NCBI GenBank assembly: GCA_964517115.1
Contig: CAZFBE010000028.1
Span: forward strand, 3,275 to 12,180
From: UBA6624 sp964517115 [NCBI: uncultured bacterium]
GTDB taxonomy: Bacteria; UBP7; UBA6624
Direction of reading: 5' to 3'
Length of the DNA: 8,906 nt
Below, piece after piece: positions 5,498 to 8,906 of the stretch; positions within the stretch are counted from its first letter, which is position 1; each line of letters opens with the position of its first letter. The notes beneath the pieces are model-generated. The model searched no databases and was not told the origin of the DNA. It saw nothing but the letters and a program-made list of their open reading frames with translations. The translations under genes and the position numbers were made by a program.

Positions 5498-7030
5498 ATG
5501 GGCAAAAAGTTCAAACATATTGAAAAGAAAACAACTCTTGTAGGAATTATTAGACGACACTCTAGAGCATTCTTCATAACAACAGGGCTAATTTTTGTAG
5601 TTTCAATTTTTTGGAATTATGGAACAACTTTCACAAGCTCCCAAAAAGTAAGTGAAGAAACTCTAAAACTGCAATTAGAAAGTGCTCCTTCAGTTGTTGA
5701 TGGAGAGCCTATTGATGAAGTTTTTGTAAGCAGGCTCTTAGGTTCAAAAGTTCAACAATGGAGAATGCAAAACCCCTCATCAGCCCCTGGGATAATGGAA
5801 ATGATCCAATTTAGAACAGAAAGCATGGATGAAATAATCGAAAGAAAAATCCTACTTAATGAAGCCAAGGTCCAAAAGATTGAAATTTCTGAAAAAAACA
5901 TTAATGAAAGAAGGGAGAGAGACTTGGAAAGCTTTTTTATTGAACAAGATGAAGAAGGTAACTTTTTAGAAAAATTCAAAAATAGGAAAGAAGCAAAAAG
6001 AGAATTCTTTAAAAGAATTTCTGGTTTGGGGATGTCTGAAACTGAATACATAAACGCAATCAAAGAAGATTTAATGATTGAAGAAATTGAAGTATCAATC
6101 TCTTTACAAGCACAATCGGAATCAGCAATGTACCAAAAGGATCTTACAGAAAGCATCAAAGAATCTTTGTCTCAAGGAAAAAGCTTAACAGAAATAGGCC
6201 TTGAGATCAATGGAAGCCCTGGGGTAAGAGTGACAGCAAGTAGGTGGGTTACAAGAAATGAAGCCACGACAGAATTGATCCCGTTTGAAGAACTTCTTAC
6301 AGGAAATATTTCAGAATATTCTTCAAATAATGAAAATAATTTTTCAATTTCTCTTGAATACAGAGAAGCCTCTGGAGAAGGTTTTGAAAAATTCAAAAAA
6401 GAAAAGAGCGGTAATAAAGATGCCCTGGATATCAACAGCCTTGTTTCTGAAGATGGGTCAGATGCAAAAAACGATTATGAAGCAATCCGAATTCAAAATA
6501 TTAAAATTTCAACACCTTTAAATGAATTTTACCAAGATATCAAATCCAAAATAAGATTGGCTCATGAGGTAAGGATAAATGATCAAATATATGTCATTTA
6601 CAAAGAATTACTTTTAGGCAACTATGAATCTTCATCGGAAAAAAGCCTTAAAGAAACAAAAAAAGAAAATGCTCGAAATGAATATTTTGCCTTATGTGCT
6701 TGGAGTTTTCTCCTAAAAAACAAAACCTCTGCCGAAGGAGAAGACTCTGCTTCATTATCTGAAGCTAGAAATTGCTCTAATCAACTTCTAGACCTAACTC
6801 CTTTTGACCCTTACACCCTACTTCTTTCAGCAAGGGTAGAGATTGAACTTGGAAACAATGAGAAAGCTCTAGAGATAATAAATAGTTCAAAAGAGTTTCG
6901 TGGACAAAATTTAAACATATCTTTTCAAATTTCATCACTATTCAGAGAGGCAGGTAGTGAAGAAATGGCATCCTTGGAAGATGAAGAGAGAAATGAAATC
7001 ATAAATAATTTCAACAATCAACTATTTTGA
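5498..7030 (+). CDS. Membrane-anchored SurA/PpiD-like protein with TPR-like C-terminus
   Basis: This 510-residue protein has a basic cytoplasmic tail (1-23), one membrane helix (about 24-40, FFITTGLIFVVSIFW) and a large domain expected in the periplasm, an arrangement like PpiD. Residues about 65-200 (VVDGEPIDEVF, then IIERKILLNEAKVQKIEIS and long charged helices) look like a SurA/PpiD N-terminal chaperone domain. Residues about 208-370 contain GKSLTEIGLEI and IPFEELLTG, reminiscent of a parvulin insert, but the usual HIL-type start and catalytic residues are not seen, so isomerase activity is doubtful. Residues about 393-490, with DPYTLLLSARVEIELGNNEKALEII (437-461), form at least one TPR-like unit, unusual for this family. 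ATG 5498 has AGGA 7 bases upstream and lies 13 bases after rpmB. The likely role is as a periplasmic folding factor or scaffold; the family call is by eye. Confidence 0.8.
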   Translation: MGKKFKHIEKKTTLVGIIRRHSRAFFITTGLIFVVSIFWNYGTTFTSSQKVSEETLKLQLESAPSVVDGEPIDEVFVSRLLGSKVQQWRMQNPSSAPGIMEMIQFRTESMDEIIERKILLNEAKVQKIEISEKNINERRERDLESFFIEQDEEGNFLEKFKNRKEAKREFFKRISGLGMSETEYINAIKEDLMIEEIEVSISLQAQSESAMYQKDLTESIKESLSQGKSLTEIGLEINGSPGVRVTASRWVTRNEATTELIPFEELLTGNISEYSSNNENNFSISLEYREASGEGFEKFKKEKSGNKDALDINSLVSEDGSDAKNDYEAIRIQNIKISTPLNEFYQDIKSKIRLAHEVRINDQIYVIYKELLLGNYESSSEKSLKETKKENARNEYFALCAWSFLLKNKTSAEGEDSASLSEARNCSNQLLDLTPFDPYTLLLSARVEIELGNNEKALEIINSSKEFRGQNLNISFQISSLFREAGSEEMASLEDEERNEIINNFNNQLF

Positions 7031-8310
7031 AAAAAAGATACCACATACGAACTTTTGGCTGTCAAATGAATGAAGCAGATTCTGATTCAATTGCAGGAAT
7101 GTTAGACAATCTTGGACTTGAAAGGTCCGAAGAAGAAAAAGCAGATATTGTTCTTTACAACACTTGTGCAGTAAGAGAAAAAGCCGAACAGAGAATGAGG
7201 TCTGAACTTGGTAGCGTAAGGATAAGGAAAGAAGAAAATCCAGAAATAAAAATTGGAATACTGGGATGTGCTGCTGAAAGCCTTAAAGAAAAGCTTGAAA
7301 AAGAGAAGTGGATTGACATTGTGCAAGATGGAAAAGATTTAGACAAGATGAAAAAAGCAGTCATTGAAATATTACCAAATGAATTTGAAACAACCCAAGA
7401 CTCTTTTGACATACATAGGGGTGGTCAGAACTCAGGAATGATTCCTGTAATAAGAGGCTGTTCTTATATGTGTTCCTACTGCATAGTTCCGAGAACAAGA
7501 GGTCTTCAAAGATCCATCCCAATAGAAAAAATCTTAAAAGATGTTGAAGTTTCATTGGAAGCTGGCTCAAAAGAAATCTATTTACTAGGACAAAATTTCC
7601 TTTCCTATGGAAGAGATTTATCTAAAAAAGTATCTCCAGAAGAAATGATTTCAACTGTTCATGACTCCTTCCCGGAGTTGCAAAGAATAAGATTCCTTAC
7701 TAGCCATCCACACGATCTTACAAAAAACTTTTTACAAACGATGAAATCCCTTCCCCGCGTTGCAAAATACCTTCACCTACCTTTTCAGTCTGGCAGTGAT
7801 TCAGTTTTAAAAGCAATGAGAAGAATTACGACAAGAAAGACGGTAATTGAAAAAACAGAATGGGTAAGAGAAATCTGGCCAGAAGCTACACTTTCAACCG
7901 ATATCATTGTTGGCTTTCCAACAGAAAAGAAAAAAGACCATGATGAGACAATATCACTTCTAAAAGAAGTTGAATACGATTTTGCCTACTCTTTTCTTTA
8001 CTCCCCCAGGCCTGAAACAAAATCCTATCCCCTTGGAGATCCAATAGCTCATAAGGAAAAAGTAAAAAGGCTCTCGGAAGTAACAGATGTTCTGAATGAA
8101 ATTTGGTTTGCAAGAAATAAAAGATATATTGGAAAAACAGTTAAAGTTCTAGCTGAAAGAAAAGAAGGCAAAAAAGAAAACAGGTGGACCGGAAGGTCAG
8201 AGGGCTTTCATCTCGTTCATTTTGACTCAAAAGAAAATCCAGTCGGAAAATATCTAAATATAAAAATAGATAAAACAGGATCCACTTTCCTCGGAGGGAA
8301 GATTGTTTAA
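7027..8310 (+). CDS. miaB: tRNA-2-methylthio-N6-dimethylallyladenosine synthase MiaB
   Basis: MiaB is a radical-SAM methylthiotransferase that converts i6A37 to ms2i6A37 in tRNAs reading UNN codons. All parts are present in 427 residues: an N-terminal UPF0004 domain with cluster cysteines C12 (TFGCQMNEAD), C47 (NTCAVR) and C81 (LGCAAE); the radical-SAM CxxxCxxC at C145, C149 and C152 (GCSYMCSYCIVPRTRG); LPFQSGS (251-257); DIIVGFPTE (292-300); and a C-terminal TRAM domain from about 366 with WTGRSEGFHLVHF. NEADSD and the TRAM domain favour MiaB over RimO or MtaB. Some conserved positions differ: QRSI for the usual ExSR after the cysteine loop, QNFLSYG for QNVNxYG, and RRITTRK for NRxYTRE. The start is TTG at 7027, whose TTGA contains the stop of the preceding gene; no Shine-Dalgarno is seen, so coupling is likely. 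Confidence 0.94.
   Translation: MKKRYHIRTFGCQMNEADSDSIAGMLDNLGLERSEEEKADIVLYNTCAVREKAEQRMRSELGSVRIRKEENPEIKIGILGCAAESLKEKLEKEKWIDIVQDGKDLDKMKKAVIEILPNEFETTQDSFDIHRGGQNSGMIPVIRGCSYMCSYCIVPRTRGLQRSIPIEKILKDVEVSLEAGSKEIYLLGQNFLSYGRDLSKKVSPEEMISTVHDSFPELQRIRFLTSHPHDLTKNFLQTMKSLPRVAKYLHLPFQSGSDSVLKAMRRITTRKTVIEKTEWVREIWPEATLSTDIIVGFPTEKKKDHDETISLLKEVEYDFAYSFLYSPRPETKSYPLGDPIAHKEKVKRLSEVTDVLNEIWFARNKRYIGKTVKVLAERKEGKKENRWTGRSEGFHLVHFDSKENPVGKYLNIKIDKTGSTFLGGKIV
8293..8298 (+). promoter_or_regulatory. Ribosome binding site of the TolC-family gene
   Basis: GGAGGG lies 4 bases before TTG 8303 and inside the last codons of miaB. It settles the non-ATG start of the next gene, which has no in-frame ATG in the window. 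Confidence 0.7.
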
Positions 8311-8906
8311 CTTACTGCTATTATTTTTTCTACCTCCCCAACTAGAAGAAGCTCTTGAATTGCACCCCTCGGTAATAACGGCAAAGAAAAATGTTGAAAT
8401 ATCTGAATTAAATTTTTCAAAATCTGAATATCAACTGCTTAACCCCCTACTCTCTACAAGCGGATCTCGTTCTGACAATGAGAGCAGTGTCAATTTTGAC
8501 ACAAGCGAATCAACAAACTTAAATGCCTCGATATCATGGCTTACAAGGAGAGGTTATTCATTTAGTTTTAGACTCAATAACGGAGAATCCCTTTACAACA
8601 GCTCAATAGGAGGAATATCTGACAACTACTCTCTTTCTTCAAGCATTGCATTGAGCTATCCTTTGTTTTCGGAAAAAAGAGAAGCAAGGCTTTCGAGTTT
8701 AGACATTTCAGCCTTCAGCACACTGAAAACACATATTGACTATGACGCAACATTGAACCAAGCTGCGTATGACGTAATTTCAAGATTTTGGGACTGTTTG
8801 ATTTTTGAAGAAAACTTAAACTTGACAAAATTATCCTTGGAAGAGAGCCTTCAGCAAGAAGCCCAAATCAAAGCAAAAATTGAAGCTGGAATATTGTCAG
8901 AAAGTG
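8303..8906 (+). CDS. TolC-family outer-membrane efflux protein, N-terminal part (runs off right edge)
   Basis: The frame is open from TTG 8303 to the window end, 201 codons. After a short hydrophobic start (MFNLLLLFFLPP) the sequence follows the outer-membrane efflux protein family: LEEALELHPSVITAKKNVEI (14-33) matches the usual ALxxNPxlxxA segment, SEYQLLNPLLSTSGS (41-55) leads into the barrel, strands run through about 60-120 (SISWLTRRGYSFSFRL), ALSYPLFSEKREARL (116-130) matches the PLF-x-R-x-A turn, and the second helical hairpin has AAYDVISRFWDCLIFEENLNL (154-174) and EAGILSES (194-201). TolC proteins are trimeric channels across the outer membrane and periplasm for efflux or type I secretion. 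The signal peptide is unusually short and has no positive charge. The start overlaps miaB by 8 bases, with a strong Shine-Dalgarno. The partner pump is not in the window. Confidence 0.85.
   Translation, partial: MFNLLLLFFLPPQLEEALELHPSVITAKKNVEISELNFSKSEYQLLNPLLSTSGSRSDNESSVNFDTSESTNLNASISWLTRRGYSFSFRLNNGESLYNSSIGGISDNYSLSSSIALSYPLFSEKREARLSSLDISAFSTLKTHIDYDATLNQAAYDVISRFWDCLIFEENLNLTKLSLEESLQQEAQIKAKIEAGILSES

Noticed and set aside
5752-6159. 135-residue minus-strand open frame rich in Ser, Leu and Ile
   Set aside because: It is the antisense image of the Glu/Lys/Ser-rich SurA/PpiD-like gene. The composition is what reversed GAA, AAA and TCA codons give, and there is no ribosome binding site.
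1-8906. CRISPR arrays, tRNA or rRNA genes, insertion sequences, toxin-antitoxin or defence genes
   Set aside because: No regularly spaced repeats, cloverleaf-like stretches, terminal inverted repeats or transposase motifs were seen, and nearly every base is in a convincing coding frame.

Overview
The window is AT-rich bacterial chromosome packed almost completely with genes. An LPS/O-antigen-type ABC exporter and a TolC-family outer-membrane protein indicate a cell with an outer membrane (Gram-negative type). Nothing here fixes the taxon. There are no RNA genes, insertion sequences, CRISPR arrays, attachment sites or clear terminators, and no stretch above about 25 bases lacks a gene.

Two divergent gene runs start from a 22-base gap at 5244-5265. 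The minus-strand run, read right to left, is rsmD (16S rRNA methyltransferase), coaD (phosphopantetheine adenylyltransferase), an unrecognised beta-rich possibly LptC/OstA-like protein, a Wzm-type ABC-2 permease, a Wzt-type ATPase with a C-terminal substrate-binding-like domain, an NAD-dependent sugar epimerase/dehydratase, and an unrecognised gene cut by the left edge. Every junction is an overlap of at most 11 bases or a gap of at most 4, so one transcript with translational coupling is likely. The plus-strand run is rpmB (bL28), a membrane-anchored SurA/PpiD-like protein with a C-terminal TPR-like region, miaB (tRNA ms2i6A37 methylthiotransferase), and a TolC-family protein cut by the right edge.

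Both arms join housekeeping genes (ribosome, tRNA, CoA) to envelope genes. The left arm would make and export a surface polysaccharide: the epimerase supplies a nucleotide sugar, the permease and ATPase move the lipid-linked glycan across the inner membrane, and the beta-rich protein may act in the periplasm. The right arm has a possible periplasmic chaperone-like protein and an outer-membrane channel.

Unusual points are the tiny divergent promoter region, where both first genes look leaderless; frequent TTG starts, including two TTGA stop/start overlaps; and a few proteins or motifs that depart from their families. I see no obvious novel defence or mobile system. The best candidates for new biology are the beta-rich gene at 3339-4184, the SurA/PpiD-TPR protein and the left-edge unknown.
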